Notes: a model not told the origin generated them from the sequence alone. A stretch of 64,000 nt of DNA from Seminavis robusta (GCA_903772945.1 CAICTM010000390.1:1-64000), one strand, 5' to 3'. Counted from the stretch's first letter, positions 12,034 through 25,008 are shown. A program made the numbers and translations.

Positions 12034-14897
12034 TGTTCCAATGGCAGCAAACCAAGTAGCTTCGGTCGCTACGGTAGGAGTCTGAAGCACAAGACCTGAA
12101 TCGAATTAGTAGCAACTTGCTAACAGAGCCACTGCCATGCAGTTCCTTTGTTGTGTTCGATCATACGTTTCCTTCGATGGTGTTTCATCATTGCCATGGA
12201 CTTCCTTCCTTGGCTGAGTCATCAGGCAAGATGAGAGAGATTAGAGTGGTGCTGAAAAGCGACGAGGAAATGGGTCGCAAGTGAGCGAGGAACAGCTGCA
12301 GTCATGCAGTCACAAATCGGGAAGAAAGCGACTTAACACGTGTTAAAAAAGAGACATTCTTTTAGTTCTTCTTTCTGTTCTTTCCATTCCGCACTTATCT
12401 AAAATGTGACTTGATTTGGCTCTTTGAAAGCTCGAATGTCGAAAGGGATGTTGTCGCTGCCCAAAGCTCCTCTTTCCTTACAATGGCATGTGCAAGATAT
12501 CTGGAACAGGACCGGTTGCTACCGGTATAATGCTTGGTGGCTCTCTGGCACAAGGCCAACTGGGGTGCGTGAAGTTGATGTCCACCGTCCACCGCGCACC
12601 TTCACGACCAACCGTTTTCACTCTGATTTTGAAAAACAAATCAAAAGAGAAAAGAGAAACGAATGACTAAACGACGATGACGAGCCCAATTCCAAACTTA
12701 ACCATGGCGACGTTTCTTTATGTTTGATTTCAAAAGCTATCGCTAAAAGGAAACAAGAAAGAGTAACTCAATTCGAGGAGCCAATCAAAGCCAAGAAGTT
12801 TGTTTGATTTCAAAAAGCTATGGAGAAGCTTCGCAAAAATGAAACAACCTTCCTTTGGACCAACATTCTCGAGGAGTTTGCAAAGCTTGTTGATCTCACT
12901 CATGCTCACAAAAGAGTTGCCAAAGGTCTTGTGTCTGCGTCCAAAATAGCCAATTGAGGTTTGTGAACAGTTCATGCTGATGGCTCTCTTCTTTCTTCCT
13001 TCGGTTCGTCCTCGCTCGTGCTCGGTAATTCTACACTACCGGTACTAACTCCTACAATAGTTGCTCCTGTGGTTTGCGGAAGTGGGGATCTTTCGTTGGG
13101 TTTCGGAAAAGGTAACGTTGGTACTGTCTGGTGTCTCGTGTGAATTATATAGATCTCGCATTCCAGGTATCGTTCTTCTGTTTGCCCATTGTTTGACCAG
13201 TGATATGCTTCAGCCTGTAGTCGATGTAGAGGCACCGGCGTCGCATGTCGAAGTATCACGGCGAAACTCCTTATTGCGGCGGCGTGCCAACGATGTGACT
13301 TCTGCCATCACCAGTTCTCCCTATTCTACCGTATCGACGAAGCCACTACGTGTGAAGACAATGAAAGTGCGGCTCGCATTTCTGTAGAATCGTCCAAGAG
13401 TAGTCTAATTTGTGTTGAGAAGACATTTCCGTTTTCTCTCATAGCATTTAAGAGTGAAAGGTCGCGATCTGGATCCAAGGTAGCCCATTATGGTTTTGCG
13501 AACAGGTCATGCTGAGTACCTCTCTTCCGTGCCTTGATACTACTAGATTCTTCGCTGGTTCGAGCTGCATGGTCCGTTTGGTCGTCATCCCAGCATACGT
13601 GACGCCCGTTACCTTCCGTTTCTGCTCCATCCTCTCGAAGACACGCATGACGATGATGGACATGATCCCGGTTGATACAAGTCGGAAGGGCCGATGCATG
13701 GCGTGAGAACCCATTGCCTATCGTGACATCTGTGTGGCTGGGCTAGTCCGGCGTCATCTTGCGGCGGTTCCAGGCTGGTTGGTTCGTCCTCGTGGAGAAG
13801 ACTCGCCGGTCCCTCGTCAATTCGCGGGGAAATGGGACCAGCAAACAGTCACGTCACTTTCACTAGCTCAAAGTCTCACCAATCCAATCTGCTAGCCTCG
13901 CCATCCAAGTTCTCTCCCTTTAGTGGTCATGCTGGTCGCTGTGTGTCCAACGCCGTTTGCCTGTGTGCCTCCTCCTGTGGCTCTTGTAATCTGTTCTGTT
14001 TGGGTGCATGGGTCCAGAGCCTGGCTATAGCATTTGGGTTAAGGCAGTACAAGTGTTGGTCCCTGCTCCTCACATTTCCTTTTTCTCCCCCCAAGAGCAA
14101 GGAGAGCTCCGTCGTTTGGTGGTCTCTTTGCCGTCGCTTGGTCACTCTGATCCTGCTACCCTTGTTGAATGCCCGGTTGCACATGTGATCCATTTCTCTC
14201 GGTTGATGTTGGCAAATACTTCATGATGATGACTATGCTCTCTTCCATCTCATGCCTAGGTCATCGAGTCGTCAAGATCGGTCGCGCTCAAGATTCCAGC
14301 CATGTCGTCTGTCTGAGTACTCCAGTCGTGATGGTACCCCTTTCTTCATACTTTGGCTGTTGACGAAAGATCCTTTCCACGAAGTTTGGTAGGTTGAAAG
14401 TCCAACATTCTGCGGCGGTGGAGAAGACAAGTAGACTCCTCTTCACTTGTCCCGTCGTCTATTTGGTTCCCTGTTTGCATAATCGTCGGGTCGTCCGGAT
14501 TAGTTGCAATCTTTCTCGTGAACCTTAAAACTTGTCTCGCCGTCGAGAGTAAGCTTCCTTCGCCAGCCCAATCAGAGAGTGATGCTTCTTCATCTCCTCA
14601 TGCTGTGGGCCTGCCGGGTTGTATCATACACAGGGCGCGTGACAATCGTTCGTGAGACTGGATTGCAACCGTTGGCACCCTCTCTTGGGTTCAGTCTGCC
14701 GAACTCATATCATACTCAATTATTAATTGTGACACTACCACATAACGCAAGAACCTTCTTTCCATCTTCCATTGTTTTTCTCTTTGTCTTTTGTAACCTA
14801 CCGGAACATGTAGATAGCAACACTAGCTAGCCATTATACCATAAAATCGTTTAGTTCCACCTCCTGACCAAAGATTCTGCAGCACCCTGAAAGCAAA
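12034..14897. other. Gene-poor stretch with decayed repeats
   Basis: No continuous gene can be supported over 2.8 kb. Two diverged copies of a short sequence lie about 530 bp apart (12961 and 13493; on the minus strand both read ATGA..TGTTC.CAAA). Some frames near 13060-13390 and 13830-14190 look weakly protein-like but lack starts, splice sites and family motifs. This may be old mobile-element DNA. Confidence 0.4.
12961..13533. repeat. Pair of diverged direct repeats
   Basis: Copies at about 12961-12998 and 13493-13531 share GAACAG-TCATGCTGA and CTCTCTTC in the same order with substitutions between them. Copy limits are uncertain. Confidence 0.45.
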
Positions 14898-16145
14898 ATG
14901 ACGAACGATGCCCAAGCAGACCCCAAAATCAACAACCCTGATACCGCTTCTCGTGGTAACGATGATGGCAAAACTGGAGCCCCAAATGAGATCTCCGACG
15001 AGGCTCCCACTTTCGTGATAGACACCCCCAATGGTACATATGTGTCTCGATTCTCTTGGTGGTGTGCTTTGACGATCTTCTCTGCAGTGACACTGATTGC
15101 TCTGACGACCGAAACCGATACCAAGCAGTGGCAGGCGGAAGAGAAGTGGATTCTGTCGGTCTCTGTGTTGTCGCTCCTTGTGAGTGGTGTGGCGTGTGTG
15201 GCCCACGTCAACCATCCAGCCTTCGTAGGAATGCCACTGGAAGGTCTTCTGGTAAGATAACGTCGAATTTGCCTTCGCTGGATAAGTCAGTTGTGATGCA
15301 AGCTTCCAACCTCACGCTCTTTGAAGCTCTTGACTGAGCTGGGTCTTTGGGTTGGAGGTTTGATTGTGATGATGGACACACAGAACATGCTTGCTTTGGA
15401 TGGTGCAGGGCGCATCGTCAATGCCAATCTGTACTTTTTTGGCTGGGCGAATCTGACAGGAACCGTGGCGCTTCTTGTCGGATATGCCAATCACTCCGAT
15501 CTGACAGCAACGAATCCAACCAACGGCGTTGGATATTGGGCCGGGCTCTGTATTGCCAGTCTTGTGGCCATGTCATCGTCGATTCAGACTCTAGTCAATG
15601 GTGTGACCCTGGACGGAGAAGATTTTGACTGCGATCGTGGGCCCAGCTATTGCAACCGTCTCAAGTTCTCGATTACATTGGGAGCAGTCAGCACACTGGC
15701 GGGCGGACTCGGTTGTCTAATTTCCTTTCAATTTAACTTGTCAGCCGCAGCCAAGGCATCAGCATCCTTGGCCATGTTCCTTGCCTGGGCGGTTGGAGTA
15801 TCACTGACAACTTTTGGCGAGCAGTCTCCAGGTAACCGAGTTGGCAATCTCTACTTCAGCTGCTGGGGTGCATTTGTGTTCAGTGTCTTTATGCTCTCCT
15901 CGAGTATCAAAGAGTGCTGTATGGCAGCAAAACAAACTGTCGAAGGTGGAATGCCAGCAGAGCCCAAAACCAATGCTCGAGAATGGAGAGAAGTAAAAAG
16001 CCAAGAGGATGGTGACGGAGCAAACACAGCATCGCCCACGGAGGCCTTGACTCCAACTTCCAATTCAGACCCCAAAGAGAACGTTGCTTTGGACGACTCA
16101 GTCGACGAGCCAAAGCCCGTGAAGGCCTCAGAGGCGGAAGTTTAA
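14898..16145 (+). CDS. Polytopic membrane protein of unknown function, about eight helices
   Basis: Two exons, 14898-15251 and 15327-16145, with a 75-bp intron (CTG|GTAAGA...TTTGAAG|CTC) in phase 0, giving 390 residues. The product has a hydrophilic N-terminus (about 50 residues), then roughly eight hydrophobic segments: FSWWCALTIFSAVTLIALTT, WILSVSVLSLLVSGVACVAH, GLWVGGLIVMMD, ANLTGTVALLVGYA, YWAGLCIASLVAMSSS, FSITLGAVSTLAGGLGCLIS, SLAMFLAWAVGVSLTT and LYFSCWGAFVFSVFMLSSS. A charged tail of about 70 residues rich in Glu, Asp, Pro and Thr follows. I do not recognise a transporter family. It is convergent with the next gene, with 255 bp between the stop codons. The start is the first ATG of the frame. 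Confidence 0.82.
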
Positions 16146-16400
16146 TCACTTTTCAATGCGAGTAGGAGAGGAGACACCATCGTTATGGCTGCTTTGCCAT
16201 GTAATCTCACCACGGTATTCTGGAAAGAGCTTGGGGCGCCGACGCCAATATTTCAACGAGAACGCTGCTATAGTATCGTATAACAAACCATTGGCAACGC
16301 CATAATAAAACACCTCTATCATGCTTTCTCATCCACTCTGCCTTCACTTGGAGTCCTCTTCCACCGTCACTGCTGTTCAATCGAAACACAGCTTGCATGA

Positions 16401-19062
16401 TTACAGGACTTGAAGACTGGACAGCCGTCTCTCTCTCAACTTTCTCATATTTCCTCCTCCTCCTCCACCGTCATTGCCCCCGCCACCACCACCTCCGCCA
16501 TTGCCTCCTCCACCACCATCATTGTTGCTGTCCCCCCCGCCGCCTCCTCCTCCTCCGTTCCCATCATTTTCAACGTTGTCTTCACCGCCATTATGATCAG
16601 TGTTGTCTTCCAGAGCTGCTGCACCGTTGCCGTTGCCTCCGCCGCCACCTCCACCACCGTTGTCGTTGTTTCCACCTCCGTCATTGTCACCCCCGCCTCC
16701 GCCTCCGTTGCCATCATTGTTGTTTCCGCCTCCGCCGCCTCCATTAGTTGGAGGTCTTGGAGTAGGATTTGGTGTTGGTTCCGGAGTAGGGCTCTCTGTA
16801 GGTAGCAAACTCGGTACATCCGACGGCATGCTGGTAGGCCACAGGGTGACATTAATGGAAACTGATGCGGTGGACACGGGCCTTGGGGTCGGTGAATTGG
16901 TTGGAGCAGCTGTGGTCGGTGGATTGGTGGTTGGGCTTTCTGTCGAAGGAGCAAAGGTGGGCTTGGCAGTTGGGCTCGATGTGAGTACATTCGTTGGACT
17001 TGGTGTTGTCGTAATCGGCGGCATTGTTGGTGTGTTGGTTGTGACGGATGGTAGTATACTGGGTGAGGCAGTGGCAGCCTCCCCTATGGTTAGTGCCGTC
17101 GTTGCGCCACTGGTTGAGTCTGCTGAGGGAGCCGCTGAAGTCATGGGACCGACAGTCGCATTGAATTCTGGATCCGTTGTCACAGAGGTTTCCTCGTCGT
17201 TGTTGCCGGACTCGGCCGTGGACGACAGATTAGGGTCGGTGAGATCTTCGCCAGCATCGGAGACATTCATCGATCCTGCGGTGCAAATCATGAACGAAAA
17301 AGGCAAGCGGTCAGGAACGCCAAAAAGAGAGACAATTTCCACATCAATTCATGTACAATATATACATGTACATCGATGACACGACACACTTACCTGCCGT
17401 CGCAACACTTGGAACAATGGTGTCGGCAAAGACAACACCACTGCTGGTTGTGGTGGAAGTAGTAGTACTGTTGGACACCTCCTCTTCGCTTATACTATCC
17501 GTGCTCAGTGCATTGGAAGGCTGACTGTCGGCTTCCGGAACAATTGTGTCGGCAAAGACGATACCACTGCTGGTTGTGGTGGAAGTAGTACTGTTGAGCG
17601 ACACCTCGTCTTCGCTGAAGCTATCGATGCTCGGTGCACTGGAAGGCAGATTGGCTGCCGTCGTTGGAGAGGCAGTGCCATCGGGTGCAGAAGTGACACC
17701 ATCACCCGAGGTTGTAGTACCAAGTGCCATGGTGTTATTGTAATTTTCCATGTCCTTATTCGGCCAATCAGGAGGTGGCCCCTGCTGGGCCTGCTTATTA
17801 CCACCACGAAAGCCATTTCCCGAGAGCGCAAAACCCAGTCCAACCGCGAAAATCGCAATAATGACAAAGGCACTAATACCGACTAGCCATACGGTCTTGC
17901 GGGAAATCACGACGGCATCGGGAGGTTGTGACGGAGAGTCCTCCAAAGGAATCGGCGGCTGTTCCAGCGGAGACGCTTCTACGACCTGTTGAATGCTTGG
18001 TTCATTGACCAGAGACGCTCGAATCAAAAGAGTGGATGGTTCATCTCCAGCGACGACCGGTTGTTGTTGATCACTGGTGTTGCGAACCGCCGTTGTGGCG
18101 GCCTGTGACATGGGCGGTGGCGACGATTCCGAGGAAGCTCCCGTGGTGGAGCTCGGACCATCGACCGAGAAGGCGCCGGGATGAGCCGTCAATTTACCCG
18201 CTGTTTGATATCGCCCGCCGGGACGCGTGGGTGTGGTGGTAGAGTCGGAATTTGCGGCTCCACCGTCAAAACGAGCAGCCGACGAACTAGTGGAATGGTC
18301 TTCAGAGGATGGAGCGACCGACGCCGCCTTCATTTTGGCGTCTTCCAGTTCCACGTCACTCTGATCCATCATTTTCATGTGCTGCTCTTGAATCATTAAA
18401 TCTTCATCGTCGTATTCTTCTTCGTCCCAACGAGGCATGGGAGGAGGATTTCTGCCGCTAGGCGTGAGCAATCCAGGAGGCAACGCCGGTGGCAATGGCA
18501 TGCTGGCAAGGCCATCGCGAGTTCGATCGGGAGGCAATTTGCTCATTTCGTTCGTGTCATTGGGAGACGACTCTTCGGGTCCTCGTCGAGTGCCTCGTTC
18601 TTCGGGAGGCGGAGGAGGCAGAGTGGCGAGTTCATCTCCTTGTTGTTGTGCAAGAATTTCTTCTTCTTCTTGATTAATATTATTATTGGCGTGGTGCTTT
18701 TTGGTTCGTTCTCCCGTTCGAGCGACCGTCCGATTGGCAACTTGCCCAGGTCGATTGAAGCGTACATCTCCATCTCGACTGACCACTCGGGCGTTGTTGG
18801 GAGGAGGAGGAGGCATCCCCGTCACGGTACCATTCGACACAGTGGGACGCGTCAAGCCGGAAGGAGGAAGGATCATGTGAAAGTCACCTGGTTCGGCTGT
18901 CAAATCGTAGCTCACCAGAGTGGCCATGTCGTCGGATACTTCTAGTGGAACACTGCCAGGATCATTGGCTGGCAACGGGCGGCTTCTCGAAGGGTGTCGA
19001 GCAGCTGCCGCTGGGGTAAAAGGGTTGTTGTTATTGCCTTCATCATCGTCGTTTGTCATCAT
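16401..19062 (-). CDS. Single-pass membrane protein with Thr/Pro-rich stalk and Gly/Asn-rich tail
   Basis: Two exons, 19062-17394 and 17275-16401, with a 118-bp intron (GGCAG|GTAAGT...CACCGCAG|GATC) in phase 1; 847 residues. The first 390 residues are disordered, rich in Pro, Asp and Glu, with PPPPP runs. A single hydrophobic helix (WLVGISAFVIIAIFAVGLGF, about 392-413) follows, then a Ser/Thr-rich region containing two tandem copies of a block ending SSGIVFADTIVP/SSGVVFADTIVP. Next come PT-rich repeats and a run of glycine with Asn and Asp of about 110 residues, closing with a basic end (MRKLRERRL). The layout suggests a type II surface protein with an outer Thr/Pro stalk, possibly heavily O-glycosylated; that is inference. 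The large plus-strand frame at 16600-17379 is its mirror. Confidence 0.85.
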
Positions 19063-20965
19063 CTTGGCTCTTTTATATGTTCAATGGAAAAGAGGTATCG
19101 AATACTCTAGTAGCAAGCTAAGGGAAGGCAGCGTTGTCTTCCAAAGAGTGCATGCCCAAGTTTAACTCTTCGGCTATGGTAGGATTCAACAAGAACGCAA
19201 ACAAACCAACTTGAGGGCGAAGAGCACCAATTTTGGCTCAATTGTAGGGGCTCATCATCTTGAGGTCGGGGTGGAAGCGAGGACAGCGGAGCCACCAGGC
19301 AACAGTCGTGTCATGCGGTCGCGAGCCTCGAGTGCTCTTCGTCACGCCTCAGAGACTCTATTTATCAACCATGCGACAGATGACCCACCAGCTAAGGTGC
19401 ACTTATTAAATCTCCTTGTATACATTAAATCTATTAGTTTCACCGGTTCTTTCCTTGAAACCAAGCTCACAATTTGTTTGTGTGTGGGCAATGGGCAAAC
19501 CTATGCTATTATTAATACGACTATTTTTTTTTAAATACCGTACTTAAATAGTATTATCATCCGAATGATTGATTGATTGCTACAGTACTATGATACCTTT
19601 GGCCCTGCCTTTAGAAATCCACACCGTACGTTCGACCAAGTATGGGCTGGTATGGGCACCGGTACCAGTTGCCAGCTATCTACCGTACCATATCAGGTAC
19701 GGTAGATGCAGTATTCGTACGGCACATCACCACAACCAGTTTTGATGCAAGTACTAGTACTGTCAGCCAACGAGAGTACTGAATGTACGGTTCCTGGAGG
19801 AAGTACAATGTAAGCGCACATGTGTATCTTCCCTGGATCTTCGTGCTATTGACCAGTGCAGAGGTCTCAACCATGCCAAATGACGAACAGAAGTTCTAGC
19901 TGGCTAGAGAAGAAGAGTCAAAAGACGCGGACGAAGGAAAGGGCGGTAGTAGCCCTTTGGCTGCCAGTACCGACGAAAGAGTGATCGCAATCCAGGAAGT
20001 TGACTTTATAGTTTTGTCTAAGTTTTGTGGTCTCGCTCGAAAATGGTACGAACGTTCCTGCCAATGGCATGATGTATTCTGCTCCCCTTGTCGTCTTCCA
20101 ACTCTGAGTTCCCTTCTTCCCCACGCATCAGGATCTATATCTATTTTGGCTGCATTGGATATCAGAGCTTTTAGTAGAACTATCCATGGATGTTCAACGA
20201 CGGATGCAGGCAGCCAGACACGGCAACCTAGGAAAACCGAAGCTCCCCATTGCTGCTCCAACCACCGGGGGATCCTTTCTCTTCGATGGAGACAAGTCTA
20301 CTAGTTAGCTCCTTCCCGTGCACTCTGGGGCAAGCAAGATGCATGGGAGTGAAGGTGATTGCACAATTGACTCGTCTTCGCTGGCTAGTAGTTCATGCGT
20401 GAGGAATGTATGGTAAGCATCATGCCTCTCAAGCCAGTAGTCCCATCACTGGCTCTAGAGCCTACCTGTAGCTAGTTCCAACCCTTGCCTACTAGGTCGG
20501 AGGCCTTCTTGCTTGAAAAGCGAGGAGCGATGAATCAAACCAAGCAAGAACACCACACCGGTGATGTAGATCTAGCTAATCCGCGAAAATTCCTCCAGCG
20601 CACTCAAGCAAGTAAGTGATGGTCAGTATTTACCCTACCGATACCCTACTTTACTTGGTAGCTAGTTCCCAAACTGTGGATTCTTGTGATCCAGTTGGGG
20701 ACATCGGTACATGTACCATGTACTGGTACATCCAAGCCAGCACAGGCACCATAACGTCAAATTTTTTGCTGTGGCGAGCGAGGGGTTGAACTGGGAGACT
20801 CTGTTTCTGGTCTGCTTCGAGTAAGTATGTATTCTGTATTGCTGTACCCGGTAGTCCGCCATCGAGGGCGGGAAACAAGCAATAGACGCTGACTTTGACA
20901 GCTTGCTTGATTGTAGTATAACTAATTCTTTATAATGATTCAATTGATTCGGTGCGTTCACCTAT
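19063..20965. other. Intergenic, no gene seen
   Basis: About 1.9 kb of spacer between the upstream end of one minus-strand gene and the stop of the next. It contains several GGTACCGGTA/GTACGGTA-type words (19650-19700). Short frames have no supporting features. Confidence 0.5.
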
Positions 20966-22138
20966 CTATTGCTCGCCGTAGTCTAGTGAATCCAGAAAGG
21001 ACCGTCGGAATTCCTCGGATGGTCTCTTGGGTTGCTCTTGCTCTTGTTCTTCCTTCATTCTCTTTTCTTGGATTTTTCTTATTCGCCTCATGTTGACCTC
21101 CCTGGATCCCTGTCTTCGAAAGACGTTGCCCACTGCCTTTTTCAATGGCGCAATAATCGATCCTCGCTTACTGCGACGAGCCGCTCGACCACTGACCGGT
21201 TGTTCTCCATCTTCACTGGTGCGTTCGTGGTCTCCCGAGTATCGGCCCGGTGGTTCTGGGAGACGAATGGATTCGGCGGCCTGTGCATTGGCTTTGGCCA
21301 ACGCATCGGCATCGGCTTGTCCCATCATGCGCGCCATGATGCGAGCGTTACGAGTCGCATCTTGACTGCACTTGGCAAGAGACTCGGCAGTAAGAGAAGC
21401 TGCTTCGCGAAGTTCCCGTTGCAATAACAAGACTGCACAGCGCGACGCCACGGCGTTTTCGACGACCTTTTCGGAAATCATGTTTTCCAATCCACGACGT
21501 GAGTTGCCTACATCGGTCCACTTTTCGAGTGTGTTGGAATGGTCATGGACGTCTTTCATTCGTTCGTCGACTTCCTCTTCGGTAATGCTCTTGGCGAGAT
21601 TGGTCGCGGACAGGAATGCCTTGTTGTAGAGGACTGTGCAAATGACTTCTTCCTGGTACTGTTGACTCTCCTTGACCATATACATGGCATTCAATTCGAC
21701 AGACTCTAGATCCTGTTGACTCCACCAAATATCGTCCGCTGTAGGCTCATAGTCGCTGTCGTCGTCCGATGCACCCGCAAAGCCACCCACGCCTCCGGTA
21801 CTGGCTCGTCGTTTATTCTTTTTGTTCTTCTTTTTCTTCGGGCGTTCCACGGCGATGTCTTCTTCCTTGATGACGGTGATTTCCGCGGCAAACCGCACTT
21901 TGCTGCTCGGCGTGGGGTCATCGTCAAAACTCATGGATGGTTCTTCCACGGCTTTGCGTTCGTCTACAATGGCCATGTTGGACAGTTGAAGGGCGGGACC
22001 ATCCTCGACCGATGCGTTTGTCAGTTCGGCCGATATGGAGAATTCCTCGGACGATTGCACACAGGTGGGAGCCGTGTTGGAACTCGACTTGACGGCCTGT
22101 TGCGGATCGTTGACTACTGTTGATGATGCTGATTCCAT
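20966..22138 (-). CDS. Unknown protein with VRF and RRGLE motifs, diatom-type family
   Basis: A single exon of 390 residues from the ATG at 22138. Visible parts are a disordered N-terminus, a KVRFAAEITVI motif at 80-90, a strong basic cluster at 101-111 (PKKKKNKKNKRR, a likely nuclear localisation signal), an acidic patch before DDIWWSQQDLESVE at about 135-147, then RRGLENM at 214-220 and a helical region to about 280 that includes AVLLLQRELREA. A second basic stretch (RAARRSKRGS) and a charged helical end follow. The order VRF, W-containing segment and RGLE is one I associate with a large uncharacterised family in diatoms; this rests on memory, not a search. Function is unknown; nuclear location is inferred. 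Confidence 0.75.
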   Translation of the reverse strand: MESASSTVVNDPQQAVKSSSNTAPTCVQSSEEFSISAELTNASVEDGPALQLSNMAIVDERKAVEEPSMSFDDDPTPSSKVRFAAEITVIKEEDIAVERPKKKKNKKNKRRASTGGVGGFAGASDDDSDYEPTADDIWWSQQDLESVELNAMYMVKESQQYQEEVICTVLYNKAFLSATNLAKSITEEEVDERMKDVHDHSNTLEKWTDVGNSRRGLENMISEKVVENAVASRCAVLLLQRELREAASLTAESLAKCSQDATRNARIMARMMGQADADALAKANAQAAESIRLPEPPGRYSGDHERTSEDGEQPVSGRAARRSKRGSIIAPLKKAVGNVFRRQGSREVNMRRIRKIQEKRMKEEQEQEQPKRPSEEFRRSFLDSLDYGEQ

Positions 22139-23462
22139 GGTGGGCTGTGTTATGCTTTCTTCGGCTGTTGGTGTTGAAATTTTTTATGAATTGGGCGAAC
22201 GGGTTATGAACAAAATGGGCTGTTGTCGCCTCAGGCTCTGCAAATACAAGAAAACTGCACAAGGGCTGCAAAACGCTGAATGACAAGGAAAGACGATGCC
22301 TTCACTATCACCAACTACACAAGGCACTTCGCTTATTGATAGATAGATGACGACGCTGGTGATTGACTTGCAACAATCATTCCGCTCGGCTTCGTCTTGC
22401 TTGCTGCCTCTGCGCTTTTGAGGTGGGGCTGAAAGCTGGCTGAAACTGCATACACGGCAGCGCAGCCTACTGTTTGCAACACAGTGGTGGTTGTGCTGTG
22501 AATGGTTTCTCATTCACTTGGAGCAGAAGAGCTCACAGAGCAGAATCCTGAGCTATCCTGAGCTTTCCTGCACAGCAGCCTGGACGAAACGTTAAACCGA
22601 TATTACCACCAAAATGTCACAAGAACTCGTACAAACGACGGGTGCAATGGGACCATGAGCAGGAATCAAACTTAGTTGGGCCGCCCAAATAAATGATCAA
22701 ACTGTGACCAGGTGCTTTATCTAGCTAGATGCTGATAAATGAAGTAGAAAGACTGGAAGTACACGTACCCGAGCTTTCTCTTGGCTACATCAAAGTAAAC
22801 ATCAACAAAGAGCTTTGATGGACCTCAAGATGTTACTCCAGTAAGTTCCAATTGATTTTGTGGGGGCCCCAGCCAATAACCTGGTGGAAGCGAGCTTGAA
22901 CAGAGTTCCAGTGCTCTCTTCCAGTCGAGCTTGGACAGCTACGGTACATGGATGTTGAGCTGACGAGGGACTGTTGAGTGTGAGTGACTTCACGGAGGCA
23001 GGCTTCTTTGTTGCCTTCATATTATTATAGCGCCTACAAGAAGTTCTTTCGTCCCAGTCTAGCTCGCTCTAGCTAGAGACTTGTGTTCGTGCTTCAAGTG
23101 GCTGTTGCCTTGGTGCTTTACATGTATTGCATAACCAAGTCGTTCGGTAATAATAGTCACTGAAAAAAAAACTTTCAAACAGACAAACAGTGCTCAAGGC
23201 CAAGCAAGAAGGCACCATGGTACCGGTACATGAAACTGAGATCACAAGCAAAGTACTGAGGTTTGTTCCTAACCACAGAATTTACGGTACGTACGTACGC
23301 GAAATAGAAAGAATTCGAAATAACTGCCGAATTCGGAAAGGTGACCTCCAAATCCACAGATACGGCGAACCGCAGGAAATGTTTATAGTAAAAAAGTGGA
23401 GCTGCGGTTCGCAGGATGAATGGATTTGGAATTCGCGTAGGGCCAATCAAAATGCTCGAGCG

Positions 23463-23524
23463 AATCCCCAACTCTAGCGAGTTTCGAAACGGCCACAAAT
23501 CCCCAACTCTAGTGAGTTTCGAAA
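23463..23524. repeat. Tandem duplication, period about 35 bp
   Basis: AATCCCCAACTCTAG-GAGTTTCGAAA occurs at 23463-23489 and again at 23498-23524 with one difference (C/T). Confidence 0.85.
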
Positions 23525-23552
23525 ATCATTATCTCATTATCTCACCGCTACG

Positions 23553-23684
23553 GTAGCTAGCTAGCTACCAACAGACCGATCTCGACAACCAAGAAGGTTA
23601 ACAAGCAGGTACAAGTTAATACCATTGTATGCCTGTTAGCCTTCTTGTTTGTGGTGGTGGGTCTGTTGGTAGCTAGCTAGCTAG
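23553..23684. repeat. Fold-back element with AGCTAGC-rich ends
   Basis: A left arm at about 23553-23608 and a right arm at about 23631-23684 are imperfect reverse complements. They share TAGCTACCAACAGACC, AAGAAGG and TAACA blocks in mirrored order. The loop is about 22 bp. An (AGCT)n run continues to about 23723. No coding capacity; a MITE or fold-back remnant is likely. Confidence 0.7.
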
Positions 23685-25008
23685 TTAGCTAGCTAGCTAG
23701 CTAGCTACAGTAGCTAGCTAGCTGGCTATCACTTCGTGGTACACCGGTATCAGTAGTGCAATCCCAGCCCTGCTTACTTAAACCAATTCGGGTATTGTAT
23801 GTGGCTTCGCGTACGACGTATCTGCGAATGGTTAAGAATGAAGCCACATACGCGATTACTAAATGAAAATAAATGTGGTTCTCTTTTGGTTCTCGGCGTA
23901 CGTACGAACCACATGTTCGCGGATAGGAATGCACCTCAGGCAGCGAGTCTCAGCCGAGTCCGGATGGTGGATGGTCTACTAGTATTGACGGAGCCGATTT
24001 TGTGATTCTGTGTCGATGTTTAAGTGAAGCAAAAACCTAATTCAGGTATTTGACAATGGGTGCCCTACCTGGCAAACACGCACATCACACGTGGTCGGTG
24101 GTACAGAACTTTACGGTAAATCGAACAGCTTCAAGTGAAAGTTTGACTACTGACATCTACAGTACTACAGTACATGTACTCACTTGATATCCAGTAATTA
24201 GAGTAGTTGGTAAAAACCTGGTCAATTGTCGACGGAACAGTACTGTAAAAGACTGTAAAAAAAGATAGGCTTTGATATAACTCCACGGAAACTGCCCCCT
24301 TCTGCTCTAAGTTAAAAACATTGCATTGTATGGTGAGCTGGTACGCCAAGAAAGGGGCAAGTGAGCCATATTGTTGACAGTATTGTACAAATGCTTTATA
24401 GTAAGTGTTTGAAATTTTGTCCGAAAAATGTCTCCGTTCTCGGTCCGAAAGTATAAATGTCCATGCAGTCATAGATATATTAATTGAATTGTACGCCAGA
24501 AGCCTGCACAAGACTTCTGCTCTTGCCCCATTCTATCTCCTTTGTTCTATGGATCTAAGTGGATGAGATGGATGTTTTGACGAGCAACCGAACTGGCAGA
24601 AGCAGGTTTGTACCAAAAAGCAGTCAAAGAAGAACCATAATTACGTGAGTACCGTATCAGCAGCTGCTTGCACGTGTAAGCCAGTGTCCGTGACCACCTG
24701 TCAAACCTAACTACGTCAATTAGAGTTAGAGATATGCTACCGGTGCACATCTCTTGTATCAGCAACAATGGTACAAGCTGAAAAAACCATTCAGTTCTCT
24801 GGATTCCATTCCGAGATGAGTTTACAGTACATGTAAACATGGAACTGCTTCATTCTAGCTACCGTAGTAATAAAACCAACGCGGTCACTCTCAGGCCATC
24901 ATCCTGGAAGGCTGCTATGCAGGCATGGTACCGTGTATCGGTAGCTGCGGTGGCGACAGCAAAGTAGCGAAGCCAAGCAGGTTTGTGGGTTGCACTACTT
25001 TGAGATCT

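Noticed and set aside
16600-17379. 259-codon plus-strand frame rich in Pro and Val-Gly
   Set aside because: It is the mirror of the PT-rich and Gly-rich exon of the minus-strand gene; low-complexity coding DNA leaves the opposite strand open.
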